Shown here piece by piece: positions 10,716 through 22,669 of a stretch of DNA of 64,000 nt; the first letter of the stretch is position 1; each line of letters begins with the position of its first letter. Both the position numbers and the translations under genes were made by a program. Origin of the DNA: Pleurotus djamor (taxonomy: Eukaryota > Basidiomycota > Agaricomycetes > Agaricales > Pleurotaceae); contig JAPEVF010000153.1 of NCBI GenBank assembly GCA_029747585.1, positions 24,724 through 88,723 on the forward strand, given 5' to 3'. The notes under the pieces are model-generated. The model made no database searches, was not told the DNA's origin, and was given only the letters and a program-made list of their open reading frames with translations.

Positions 10716-11982
10716 GACGGCGGAGTAAACATCAATGAAGATCTAATTTGAGCATCGAGGTACTTATGAAGGATGCTGGTAGACGCAGGGCGGACCGTAG
10801 GCTGTGATGAAGGGTGCGTTTCTGATGAGACAAGAAGTAGATCAGCAACAAACACAAGACGTCCTTAGAGATGTCAGAAGAAAGAGTCCAGGCGGGAAGG
10901 TGATAGTTGAACGTTGAACGGTGATACGTTGATCGTCTGATCGTTGCACCGAGATGCTGAACGAGTAACTTGATTGGTGAGTTCCCCAATGAGTGAAAAC
11001 CAAGAGCGTAGACTCCAAGGATGCCGAGCGAGACCTAATTCCAGCCATTGTTGCCCCAAGGGTCGTGTTCCAACGTTACAAAGAGCGTGTATAAGTCCGA
11101 GCCGAGAAGGGCGACTGAGTTAATCTTTTACACTTACATGTCATGGAGAACATTGTTGAGTAACCAAGACTTCAACCCTCGTTTCCCCATCAGGGTGGCT
11201 GATTGATTGCATGAGAAGAACCCCTACTGGTAGGTAATAGATAGTACGTTAGCAATGCCCATTGTCTTTGGAGGTATCAGCGTTCACCTTGCCAATATCT
11301 GGAGACGTAAATTTGACCGTTCCCAAGCCAAGTTCGTTGCGCTAAGTGGTGGGCTCGGGTTCGACAAACCATCCCACTTGACGGAACGGACTCCGGAGGC
11401 AGCTCTTAGACTTAGCTTTCACACAGAGTCGAGCAAAAGTCTCTGTTACACAGCGAGAGAAAGCCTTGGGCCAGGACTTGTCAGAGGCGAATTTGAGGCG
11501 AATGGAGAACGAGTAGCTGTAGCCATAGCCAACGATGATCGATGATCGGTTGAACCCGAGGTCTGCCGTTACGTAACCTAGGCGCGGAAGCAGATTCCGT
11601 TCCTTGACTTGGGCTAGCGGGCCGCTGCCTGTGGCACGGCGTGAACGAGTCCGAAACAAGAATATCAATAATGAGCTCGATGTCACGAACTAGCCTCGTG
11701 ACCAGACCGCTATGAGGTCGTCGCTTGAAAAGGAGACCGTTGATAGAAGCCTCTATGACGGGAGGATGACAGTTGATCCTCTTTGTAGTATAGAGGCTGG
11801 TTGATGTTTTGGCTGGAGGTCGGTTCGGGGCTGGAAATTCGGCAGAGATGGCATTCCATGTATGGTAGGTAGAAGTCATATGCTTGTGTCGAGCCAAGCT
11901 CTCGGGCACGAGGCTGTGATCATCTTATCTAGACGCGTCGCGTTGATTGTTTACTCGTCGCGTCTTCCTAATACACGAAGCG
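10716..11982. other. intergenic stretch upstream of gene A and of the 12-kb gene
   Basis: This holds the divergent promoters of the gene at 10715 (minus) and the gene at 11983 (plus). A plus-strand frame of 96 codons starts at an ATG at 11255, but it shows no recognisable feature. Short repeats of the type TTGAACGTTGAACGG and TTGATCGTCTGATCG occur at about 10905-10945. No RNA gene seen. Confidence 0.35.
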
Positions 11983-12948
11983 ATGGATCCCAACCGCACT
12001 CCCCACTATTGGGCAACACCTTTGGCACCACCCATGCCTGTCGTTCCCGCAACGCCATTTGGAACAATGTACCCATCTGTGGCGCTCACAGCCTTCTATT
12101 ACCCGCCACCACCAGTCACAACTCCTCCCTTGATGACGCGACCTATCCCAGTTCACGTCGACCAGAGGCTGGCCAACAAGCATCAGAAGAAAAACATTCC
12201 CCCTCCATCCTTGCCAGCCAAAAAGCCGCGCGCATCCCCTCGAACCTGGGAACAAAAGCAACATTTGACGATCACCAAGTTTTGAGCACTCGATCAAGGC
12301 ATGTGTCTGGGACTTTGAGTCCTGGACATACCACCAGCCTTCCTCGTCCTTCTGCACCCTTGAGACCTCAAACGAGCTGTCATTCAAGACGCCCAAGGAC
12401 CCCAACTTCGCCTCCAACAGCATCTGAGCGGTGAAGACCAGAGGTTCAACCTGAAGCCCCTCAAAATCATCATCAAGACCTCCATCAACCAAGGTATGTA
12501 ACTGCTCAACGTACCATTCACAAATGTTGAACTTAGGGTCTTCCAGACGATCAGACTCCTTCGGAAATGAGTGGTTGTACGCCTGGTCATACACAGTGTG
12601 ATGAGTCAACGACGTGTGACTTAAAGCAAACCGCAACGTACCAGGAGGTAAGTAAACATCTCCATCTCCTGGAAACCCCACCTCACAACCAATCTCTAGC
12701 ATCCAAATATGCACGATAGCCGCGAACCATTTGCATACACAAGATCCAAGAAATTCTGCCAGTGCACAGCAAGTTCGTCCTCCTCGCTACCGATTTCCCG
12801 CTCCAAAGTCTCCGGTTCGCTCGAGAACACCAAGTCATTCACAGCACCACTCGTGTGTCGACGGAATAGACCAGAAAGGTGGACGGTTGAGGTCCCGAGA
12901 GAAAAGCCGATGATAAGCAGGGAGACGTTTGAATGGCTAGGTGCATGA
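11983..12948 (+). pseudogene. unrecognised proline-rich gene broken by two one-base shifts
   Basis: The plus strand reads as one gene only if two one-base shifts are allowed. It begins MDPNRTPHYWATPLAPPMP, a proline-rich head, then a basic patch (PAKKPRASPRTWEQKQ). It stops prematurely at the TTTT run near 12282 and resumes one base later as EHSIKACVWDFESWTYHQP. After a second shift near the CCCC at about 12394 it continues as HLSGEDQRFNLKPLKIIIK. An intron with GTATGT donor at about 12496 is followed by DDQTPSEMSG and TTCDLKQTATYQE, then a GTAAGT donor and a last frame ending at 12948; the phase of that last exon is uncertain. Both shifts sit in homopolymers, so the gene may be functional and mis-sequenced. 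Opposite-strand frames of up to 248 codons in this stretch are shadows. Confidence 0.45.
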
Positions 12949-14404
12949 TGGAGTTGATCGTGAGCAAGATACGGCGGCAGTCGACGAGATAAGGCACCAG
13001 AGTGGAAATTGGGATGAAGTTGGGATGAAGGGATTAAAACGCGCTCCGTCCGGAAATGTGAGGGGCGTGCGTGATGCGATGAAAACGATTGAAGCCCAAA
13101 GAAAGGATATATGCGCGTCATGCTGAAGAAGGTGGATAATAGACGCGAAGAAATGATAAAACGCGGTTGTGAGGTGTTACGTCGTATGGGAGAGGGTTAT
13201 ATGCGCGTCATCCCGCCGACAAAGTCGCCTAGAAGGAGAGCCTAAGATGATAAGACGTTATCCTCGAGGTTTGGCGTCGATTAGGCAAAAGGTGAGGCGA
13301 GAAGACTGAAGTTGAATGTTTGCCAACGCGACCAAAACACGCGTTATACGACTCCTCCAGCCCAGCGGGCGAGGTTTCGGACGCGTAAGACAGAACTCGT
13401 CAGTTCGAACGACGCGGTCGATTTTGGTCCCTGCGGGAGTATGGTCGATGAAGGGTCGAAAAAAGGGGGAAATATGGGGAATTTGAGTTCGCGACCAAAG
13501 GCGGTATCGCCAACAAAGTAGAGGATGTGAGGGAAAGGGACCACCGGGGCCCATAACCTGTTGAAAAGATGGGATGGCTTGCATGGCCAAATTGTTTGTA
13601 GTGGGCGCCAACTGAGGCCACGATCATTACATAAGCTTGGGTTGAGAAGCCTCGATTATTAAGCATGATAAGTCGGTGTGGGAATGTCAAACTAACAAAT
13701 AGATACAAAGTGATTGACCAATCAAAAACCCGCCAGAAAATGGTAGTGACCAATCAGAAATCCAGAAACTGCGAAATTACATAATTTGTCAACGATTGCG
13801 CTAACCGTTGGGAAAAGAACGAGCCTCCATTTCATTTCGGACTCGTAAAATTGGTTCCGCTTTGCCCCAGTGGCCTCTCGCCTACTTACGTCTTACTGGC
13901 AGTCTGGCGCGCTGTTCACCCTGGACCTATGTTCCACTCGTCATGTACGTTCGTCCTCTTGAGTTCACAGCTGCTGGTCCGTAATTTGCATCTCGAAGAA
14001 CTTCAATCTATTCCGTTTTCGCTTGAAACTCTGCTATCACATTCAGACTTAAATAAGGCCTAAAGCTTTAACGGAGCAAAATCTGTGCATGGGCCCCTTC
14101 GAGCTCCCAGCTTCTGCTTTCCTATTCGCTGGATATGGCTGCGGCTGCTTTCAGGCTTCTTCTGTTCCTTACACCTCGAACAACCTTCCTTTAGACCCTT
14201 GAATAAGGCTCACACGTCCATCTCACCATCACAGTCTCACTAGTCACGAAATCAGATTGCACTTGTGGCCAGCCAACAAGGCATCACTGGTGATCGATGA
14301 CCATCACATCTGCAGAGCCCACGTCCTTAAATGCCCTGTGAGCACAAACGCCTCGAAATTCCCTCCGTCATCCAAGTTTCCCTTGCGATTCTTTTCTCTC
14401 TACC
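12949..14404. other. intergenic stretch
   Basis: No supported gene. The motif ATATGCGCGTCAT appears twice (about 13109 and 13200). From about 13840 the plus strand becomes pyrimidine-rich, as expected of the promoter of the gene at 14405. Minus-strand frames at 13258-13753 lack motifs. Confidence 0.35.
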
Positions 14405-16292
14405 ATGGCCCCGGAGGTCGATTATTTTTCTGCTGCTCAGTCGGCGAATGTAAGCCTCGAATAATGCTTGGATGCCATGACTAACTTTGTCTCCTGTAGT
14501 ATGTTCTACGTACGCACATCCTCGTTCCCCCCAACCAGATACATGATGGACCTCTTGTTTAGTCGCGTTTTCGTGTCTACAGGTCAGCTCTTGCTATTTA
14601 TCGGCCAACTGGCGCACAAAATATGACATTTTAACCCATGGAGTGTGAAGGTCTACGATCATATCATTACGATTCAACTTGAAGTACAATATGTTTGGTC
14701 ACGAGCTTGGTGTCTCGGGAAGGTTCTCTACTTCCTTACGCGTTACTCTCCATATCTTAACATCTTCCTTGCGATCTGGCGTGCGTCACGTTAACACTCC
14801 ATCGTAATCTCTCTCGCTGTCAAGTTCCCACTGAGTGCTGTGCCGTTTAGGTTACATGGGGCCGTCCAACATGTCCACCCAACTATGTGACAACCTGAAC
14901 CGAATCGACGGCTGTCAGTATCCGAGCTTGAATACTTCACTTCTCGAATTGACTTGCTGGTTCTTAGGGATCAATGTATTTGGCTTGGTCGTCGCCGAAG
15001 GTGAGTACACCCCAATTCAATGTACCTCAATCCAATCCAATCCTTCGTTTTCTGACTGTGGTTGATATTTTCCCTCCACTCCTAGCCATCATGCTTCTTC
15101 GTGTTTGGGCGATGCACAACCAGTCTCGCAGATTTGGGGTGCTCCTTCTAGTGCTTGCCGTAGTGTCCATTGTCTTGGGGTGCATCGCGTATGCTATGTT
15201 TCTCAGACACACATCTTGTAAGCATGCCCTCCAGTAATACTCTACCTCCGTTGTTCCAAGCTAACATTTATGGTCCGATACACATCTTGTCCATCTACAA
15301 TTTGGTGTAAACAGCTAGTCACATTGCACTGAAAGATGCCTCACTTCCTGGTTGTCACTTCAATTATGAATCGAACAATACGTTCATTTCGTATCTTGTT
15401 ATCATCCAATTCTAGTCATGCTTGTCCTCACAGTGATCAAAGGAATGAAAGATCGTTCGTGTCGTTTTCACTTCAGATCCTCGCTCATCGGACTGAGCGA
15501 AAACCTCCATTTTTCAGTCAGCCAAGTCACTCAAAGCCCATCGTCGTTGTTTCTGCTCAAGTTCTATCGGGATGGTGAGCACTTATACCTACCCCCTCGG
15601 CATCAACCATAATTGAACGATCACTTCAATCCATACAAATCCCTGTGATAGGTGTGTTGTATTACGTGGTCTTAGCGAGTAAGTAATCCATCCCGTTGAA
15701 TATGTTAGGAGAATAGTGTGCTGAATCCGTGCGCGAGTTAGGTATCTCCTTCGCGAACGTGTTGGTTCTCCTGTTCGCCGTGAGTACTGACTGGGATCTC
15801 CCACCATATTTCTGACGAATCTAAATGACACGCGGAAAAGACCCTCCGCTTCGCTACTCTCCTCGCCACGTGAGTCACCCCCATGACCTCTCTACACGAA
15901 CCCCATTGAATATTGACATGCCAACCCTCCTTTCTGCACTCATGCACAACCACTCCACTCCACTCCGATCCGATCCACGCTTTGTAGACCACAACATGTT
16001 TTCCATTCCATCCTCTCCGCGCGAATCTTGCTTCGACTCCGGGAGGATGCGCATCAACGCGGGGAGGTGGGCACACTCAGCGCTGGGCCAGTCACAACGG
16101 GAAGCTCGATCTTCGCCACTGAAACGATGAAAGTGGTGCCTGATGGGGAAACNACATTGGATGGGAAGAGGAGAGAGAAGGACGTCGGCGTGGTTTGGAG
16201 ATGCGAATTCGAATGTTGGTATTGGTGCTGGTGGCGGTGGGGATGGGAATCAAAGGAATCGTGGACTTGGTGGTGGTGATTTGGGTATTTGA
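14405..16292 (+). pseudogene. DUF6533 multi-pass membrane protein B, damaged by an internal deletion
   Basis: Exons run in the family order from MAPEVDYFSAAQ through VYDHIITIQLEVQYVW, WCLGKVLYFLTRYSPYLN, INVFGLVVAE and MLLRVWAMHNQSRRFGVL. In the exon containing GCHFNYESNNTFISYLV the sequence jumps from 'ISYLVII' straight into CAATTCTAG, the end of the next intron. Compared with D, the last exon codons, the splice donor and the intron front are missing, leaving an in-frame TAG at about 15415. Later exons are still good (LFLLKFYRDG, GVLYYVVLA, FANVLVLLFA, FHSILSARILLRLREDAH). The last exon also contains one N at 16153; removing it brings the final SAWFGDANSNV into frame, so that N is probably a spurious base. 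B is the closest relative of D. Confidence 0.75.
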
Positions 16293-17772
16293 GGACGGAC
16301 TTGAAATTTATACTTATGTCCTCGCTTCGACTTGAACTGCCCACACGCTCACGCACTGATCTCAACGGAGCAACGAGAATACGCGTCGCGTCGGATCGGT
16401 ATCTGTTCAAACTTGCTTTCTTTGCCTCCGAAAAGCGCTCCCAGCTCACTATGAGAACAATGAGTAGAGTGACGCTTCGAAGGTGTATCGAGCGAGTGAC
16501 CTCAGGGAACTTGGAAGTAGGGTCCCGGACAGGACGCAGATCGCTTTCTCAACGCTTTCTAGAAAAGAACGGACTTGATCGATGCGCAGGGATGTGCATG
16601 GATGAGTGGAGAATAACTCCGAGGTTGGAGCCGCGCGTCCACCCGTCATCCTCATACTTAGCTGGAGACTTCCAGCATTTCGGAGGTAAATTATCTTGAA
16701 ATTATCCAGGGAGTCGTAGACCCTGGAGCGGAATCAAATTTCCTTATTTGTGCCTGCTTGACTTACATGTTGGCCAATTGATCGGGGCTTGAAATTTGGA
16801 AACGCCAGCCCGAAGGTAGACAATGGCCGCCAGCAACTCATCTAAGTTCGCGAGAAGTGGTCCCTTGGTGGTACCGCTATGCACATTGCACAATCCAACA
16901 CTCAGTCCAGAGCTTCATTACGACTTCTCAAACTCGCATTTTCTCACTTTGGTCGCCCCCTTGATTGCCCCTTGAGTTCATATCCTCTGACTGACCTCGG
17001 CTGAATCAACTAGGAAGGAAGGTTCTGCGTCTGTCAGTGAGAGTACGGCCAATTTAGGTGAGTAGTAGTCCTACTGATATACGCGTTATTCATGATACTT
17101 ACATAGAGTCCTTGAAAACGTTCAAAGAGCTCGAAAGTTCTTCCAAGTTAGAGCCGTCTTGAGACTCGCTCAGGCAGACGACCTTTAGTTGAAGTAGAAA
17201 GTCCTTCAAACGAGGTTGGTTCTACGCAGTACGAAACGTTGGTACGTACTCATGAGGACGGTCTCTGCCCTGCGCTCACGTCACAGTCTCCAATCAGGCA
17301 CGACGTTGACCGATTGCAACAATGCTCCTGCGCTGAATGGACCTTCAGCGCAACTTTTCATCAAACATCGTTCATCAAACATCGAGGCATCAAGGCATCA
17401 ACGGTGTCTACTCAAATTCGTCAGGCCCGTGATGACTTACACAAGGCTCTCCATGCCTACCAACTCCCATCATGATCAATGATCATACAAACCGCCAATC
17501 TCTGCCGCTGATGTCCTTCAGCCAGTACATCAGTATTCAGTTCATGAGCGTCAGAGTCCCAGGCCTTCCAGTCAAATACCTCTCGAAGCATGACACTCGG
17601 CGCGCTGCCTTTCCCCCACGATCTTAACTTATAGCCATGAGCCCGGAGCTCTATTTCCTTTCGATAGCCCAGCGAACTGCAGTGAGCGCTTTGTGCCCTA
17701 TCGTTATGTGTGCATTTCCTCACCATCGTTACTGCAGTATAGTCTAAGTGCGTTCCCACTCATGTCCCCGCC
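16293..17772. other. intergenic stretch between genes B and C
   Basis: No frame here shows motifs or a credible exon chain. The stretch separates the tandem paralogues B and C and should include the promoter of C. Nothing repetitive or structured stands out. Confidence 0.35.
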
Positions 17773-19399
17773 ATGACTTGTACCGCTCACACGTTCCCTG
17801 TTTCTCTTCAGTTGCCTTTGCCTGTTTACTCGTAAGTCCAACCGCCTCTGAATCTCCCCTCCAACTTTCCTCTAAATTAATTTTCACAGCTTTATGACCA
17901 CATCATCACTATGAGCGACGAAATCCAATACGTATGGTCCACCCCATGGGGCCTCGGCAAAGTCCTGTTCTTTCTCACTCGGTACATCCCATACCTCGAC
18001 ATCATATCAGGCGTGTGGCGTACGNCCCCCCTCTTTTCTTCCTCATCCATGTATTTTCACTAATTTGGTGACGTCCACAGGCTACATGGGATCACCAACG
18101 ATGTCCCACGATTTATGCATCGCTCTCAACCAAGTTAGCGGGTGTAAGTACACATCCTTGTCCGCTTCGTTCAAGAAATCCTCACGCGCAATCCTCCCTC
18201 TAGGGATTTGTGTAGCCGGGTTACTCGTCGCTGAAGGTACGTCGCTCTAACCAACCTCCCGTTCCGAACCTCCGCTCATGATAAATCGTATCCATAGTCA
18301 TCATGGTCCTCCGAGTCTGGGCAATCTACAACCAATCCCGCAAAATGGGTGTATTCCTCATCATCTCCGCTCTCACATGCATCATCATCGGCGGGATCAT
18401 GTATGGCGTCTTTGTCAAATCAACGGGTGCGTATCACATCAAACTTACCCTTCCCTGCCCATCCCTTTTCTTTGGCGTCCGCTGATGCTATTTATTTTGG
18501 GCATCAGCGATCGACACGAGTTCTGGTTTTCGCGAACTCACATCCCTCCGTGGATGTCGCTTCAGCGCCGAAAGCAACACATCCTACATCTCCTTCCTCC
18601 TTCTCATGACCTTTGAAATGCGTGCGCATCCCTCACGCTCTTCCTCTTCCGTTTTCTGATTTCTTTCGCGTTTGCCACCAGTAATGCTGCTCCTTACGAT
18701 ACTCAAAGGGATCAACGATCGTATGTCCTCCTTCAAACCCTTTGCTCCTCCTTATGGCCTTATTTACTGCCTCCATAGTCGGCCCGAAACTCAACTTGTC
18801 CAGTTCAACTTCTTCCTTTCTCTTCAAATTCTACCAAGACGGTGCGTGCCACCCTCCCGTCCCCATCACCCCATTAACAACTACACATATCTGACCACCA
18901 TTCTCGCGTATAGGCGTCTTGTATTACACAGTCCTCTCAGGTCCGCCGTCCCTCTAATCCGTATACTCCGTCATCTAAACTCAATTTCAGCGATATCTCT
19001 CGCGAACGTGATCGTGCTCCTCGTCGCCGTACGTTTGCGTTATCTCCATTCAATCGTCCTCTCATATTCTCCAACTTTAGGATCGTCACCTAGCTATCAT
19101 CCTCGTCTCGTAAGTCCCCTCCCTTAACCCAACCTCCCTCCTCTTCGCCCCAAAAACTCACATCTCCATTCTACAATTGCAGCCCCCAGTGTGCCCTCCA
19201 CTCCATCTTCTCCGCCCGCATCCTCCTACGCCTGCGCGAAGACGCACATCGACGTGATCAAATTCCAACGCTCACCGCGCCTGTCGGAGAGTCAATCTTC
19301 GTCACTCGAACCGATATTTTCACTGGGGTCTCGAGACGAACAAGCTGGTTTGGCGATGCGCGTTCCAACGTCGTTGGTGGACATCGCTATTCTTCCTGA
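17773..19399 (+). CDS. DUF6533 multi-pass membrane protein C
   Basis: All exons are readable. The head is MTCTAHTFPVSLQLPLPVYS, then a GTAAGT intron, LYDHIITMSDEIQYVW and WGLGKVLFFLTRYIPYLDI. The series continues with YMGSPTMSHDLCIALNQVSG, ICVAGLLVAE, VIMVLRVWAIYNQSRKMGVF, RGCRFSAESNTSYISFLLLM, MLLLTILKGIND, FLFKFYQDG, GVLYYTVLS, ISLANVIVLLVA, DRHLAIILVS and LHSIFSARILLRLREDAHRR, ending with SWFGDARSNVVGG. Introns are 45-95 nt with canonical borders; a single N at 18025 lies inside one. The gene reads intact. It is convergent with D, whose stop lies 750 bp downstream, and tandem with B upstream. It differs enough from B and D to be an older duplicate. Confidence 0.85.
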
Positions 19400-20146
19400 G
19401 ATACGTTGTGATACCATGGAGCACCCCGAGTTGAAGTGCAACACACGATACTATACTTTATCACACACATGCAGATACGAACCCTAATCTCGGCTACGCA
19501 TCACGCGCGCCGTTGACTCTTTTGGTACTCTTTAACTGCTACCTTGAAAAACCCCTTCCTATAAGTATTCCACAAGATCGCGATCGGAGATCCGCCCAGG
19601 TTATACTTGGACAACTTCCTTCTCGGTAACGACGCCGAGTTGTAAGTAAGTAAATAGAGGTCCACTTCTAAAAACGTTCGATCGCGAAGCACGAAGCCCG
19701 ATTTCCTGATAAACATACTCTGAGCCTAGTCGTGCCTACTTTAAGTTCAACCTTCTTTCCTTGCTCCTCTTCGTACATTGCTGTTTCTTCAGACTCAGAC
19801 TGTAAAGGAGATTGAAGAAAATTGGGAGTTGGAAGCCATGGTGACGCCAGTCTGGCTCCCGGCGAGTATACATAGGCATTGCCACACTGGGGAGCTTGAA
19901 GGCGGCCGTCAAACAGCTGTAGACCTCGTCGGGGCCATGGGGGGTGTACATTAATAATACAAGAATATTGCGAGAATACCGACCGAAACTAAGGAGAAAT
20001 ACTCTACAGACAAGGATTGGGTATAGCTAGTAAATGAATAAATAAATAACGAAGGGCATTCCAGGCATCAGGATAAGGAATGACACATTTTGTGGGATAG
20101 TTCATGAGTTTCTTGTGGTTAGACAAGTCATACATATCCTTTCCCC

Positions 20147-22100
20147 TCACGGGACAGCACTTTTATGGTGATATACCTTCAAGCGTGAGCTCGAGGGACC
20201 CAAATCATCCATGGCAGCCCTACAATGAACTTCATCTCCACCGCCAATAACGAAACCAGCGCCTCCAACATTTGAGTTCGCATCCCCAAACCATCCCGAA
20301 GTCCTCTCTCCCCCTGCCCTCCAGCGTGTATCCGTATTGGATACCATCGTCATTACCTCGGTGACGAAGATCGAGCTACCCACAGGTCCAGTGAGCGTAC
20401 CCTCCTTCTCGCGATAATACGCATCCTTCCGGAGTCGAAGGAGGATTCGCGCGGAGAGGATGGAGTGGAAAGCATGCTGAGGTCTAGCGTCGTGTAGAGG
20501 GGAAGATATGAGGGGAAGAGTAGGTCAGAAAGTGGGAATGATCTGCATAACGTGCTCAGGGAATTGACTCACGCCGCGAGAAGAGCAGCAAAGTGGAGGC
20601 TCTGTTTCGTATTTAGCTTTCGTTCGTCGGAGTTATAGCATGTGAGAGGTTGGTACTTACAGCGAGGAGCAGAACGAGTACATTCGCCAAGGAAATACCT
20701 GCCAGCACATGAGGGTCAGTAACGACAACGGCCAATTTAGCATGATGGGTTACTTACTGGCTAAGGCGACGTAATACAGCACGCCTATCCGGAAGATCGT
20801 GATTTTCAATCAATCCATGCGATCGTTTGATGCTAGGGTGTGCTCACCGTCTTGATAAAACTTGAAAAGAAAAGACGACGATGAGCACTGAGAAATGGGG
20901 TGCACTGGCAACGAAGCATCTGTTGAGCCTGATAAGCGAGGTAAGGAGAAGGCGACGTGACAAACGGTCTTTCAATCCTTTGATGACGGTCAAGTTTAAC
21001 ATGACTAAATTGAGTAAAATTTCGTCAACTGTTGGACCGAGAAGAAGAACGAAGAGGGATCAACGTACTGATTTCGAAGACCATAAGGACGAGGTAGGAT
21101 ATGAACGTATTATTCGATTCGTACTTGAAGTGGCATCCACGAAGAGCAGCACCTGCCAGAGCGGTATCACTGGCTTTGTTACGCCAAATTTTAGATAGAC
21201 AAAGCGTGTGTTAGATCGTAGATGGATCAACTTAAAGCGACAGGGATAGAGTGCGTGCTTACAGGTCGTGTGTCTGAGAAACACAGCGTAGGTGACACAC
21301 CCAAAGACAGCGCACGCTACGGCAAGCACGAGAAGGAGTACCCCGCATCTACGTGACTGGTTGTGCATCGCCCAAACCCGAAGAAGCATGATAACTAGCG
21401 CATATCAACCATGGTCAGAGAGTGCTCGGCGAGAAGTTTGATGTGCTCACCCTCAGCGACGACCAAGGCAAATACATTGATCCCTAGAATCAATAGACAC
21501 AAGTAGTCGATGTTAGATTCATTTCGTGGGGCGGAGCCTCTGAGAACCCAAGCTTAGATACTGACATCCGCCTGCTCGGATCAAATTGTCACACAGTTGG
21601 GTAGGCATATCGGATGGTCCCATGTAACCTAAACGATAAAGTACTCAGTTAGAACTTGAACCCGGTTGCTTGAATGATGTCACTGGACGCACGCCACAAC
21701 GCGAAGATTATGTTGAGATAGGGAGAGTATCGAGTGAGGAAGTAGAGAACCTTCCCGAGACACCAAGACCCCGACCAGACGTATTGTACTTCATTATGGA
21801 AGGTGATGATATGGTCGTAAAGCTTTCGAGGCAAAAAGTAAGATATAATGTGTGCATAAGCTGGGTGGGATACGTTTGGTAGATAGATAGCGAAAACTGA
21901 CCTGTAGGCATGAAAATGCGACTTGGAAAGGAGCTCATCGTGAGTACTTCTAACTGTGGAGTAGAGCGGTTGGCGTGCGTACTTAGGACGTACTACAGTC
22001 GTTTAAGTTATTAAGGGCGTCCGAATAATAAACATGAGGTGTGATAGAAACTTACAAGAGCTAATTGAGCAGCAGAGAAGAAATCGACCTCCAGGGTCAT
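20147..22100 (-). CDS. DUF6533 multi-pass membrane protein D (reference member of the cluster)
   Basis: This copy reads without any defect and served as reference. In order: MTLEVDFFSAAQ; a mini-exon; AFSCLQ; the DUF6533 core LYDHIITFHNEVQYVW plus WCLGKVLYFLTRYSPYLN; YMGPSDMPTQLCDNL; INVFALVVAE; MLLRVWAMHNQSRRCGVL followed by a hydrophobic helix; RGCHFKYESNNTFISYLVLM; MLNLTVIKGLKD; FLFKFYQDG; GVLYYVALA; ISLANVLVLLLA; and FHSILSARILLRLRKDAY. The soluble tail holds SGWFGDANSNVGG. About seven hydrophobic segments can be counted, so the likely topology is seven-helix in a membrane. DUF6533 (Pfam) is a mushroom-expanded domain of unknown function. I infer a receptor- or sensor-like role only from the topology. 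Confidence 0.85.
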
Positions 22101-22669
22101 GGTAGGAAGAAAACTAACTCGGGCGGTAGAGATCCCGTTGTCGAGGTATTTGTATTAGCAGAGCGTGTGCATTGCAGGTTGGTTAAAGGACATGGAGCCT
22201 GCAGCTTTGATGATCAACGGTGATGTCTTGATGGTAAATTGTGTTGGGAAATCGGAGCAAGACCTCAGTACCAGTCGCTTCACACAGAAGTCCAGGGTTG
22301 CCGCGGAGAAAGATGGCATTGATGTGAAGCTGGGGCTGGGTTGGTCGCAAAGGCTTTCTGATTTTGTGACTGGGAGGGTCGTAATGGAAGTTTAGACGTG
22401 TGAACTATACTCGATGGTCTAAAGTCGAGTATGATGGGGCGTAAACGCACGACTGAAGCCCCACNAAAAAGCTAGGAGCTCGAGTACTCACGCCAGCCAT
22501 TTGTTCTTGAACCCTAGTCACGGGAGGATAATTGTTATGTTCACAGGCAGGTGTTAGTACAGTGTAAAAGATCCGGCTCAGGTCTTTGTTTCATGATCAG
22601 TTTCCATTGAATCAGACTGAATCTATGAGCACGCACCACATGTTAGAGATTGCGTGGGTCCAGATTGTC
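22101..22669. other. intergenic stretch between genes D and E
   Basis: It should hold the promoter of D (minus strand, start 22100) and the 3' flank of E. One N at 22465 precedes an A-run. A plus-strand frame at 22165-22395 has no family resemblance. Confidence 0.35.

Noticed and set aside
11968..12714. Minus-strand frame of 248 codons opposite the 12-kb gene
   Set aside because: Plus-strand exons with proper donors and better codon use cover the same stretch; the minus frame is Trp/Cys/Arg-rich in its second half, as an antisense shadow would be.
13371..13440. Possible tRNA near GTTCGAACG
   Set aside because: The last B-box base does not fit and no stems pair.
16140..16210. Frameshift in the last exon of gene B as a second real lesion
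   Set aside because: The shift coincides with the N at 16153; dropping that base restores the conserved WFGDANSN tail, so it is an assembly artefact.
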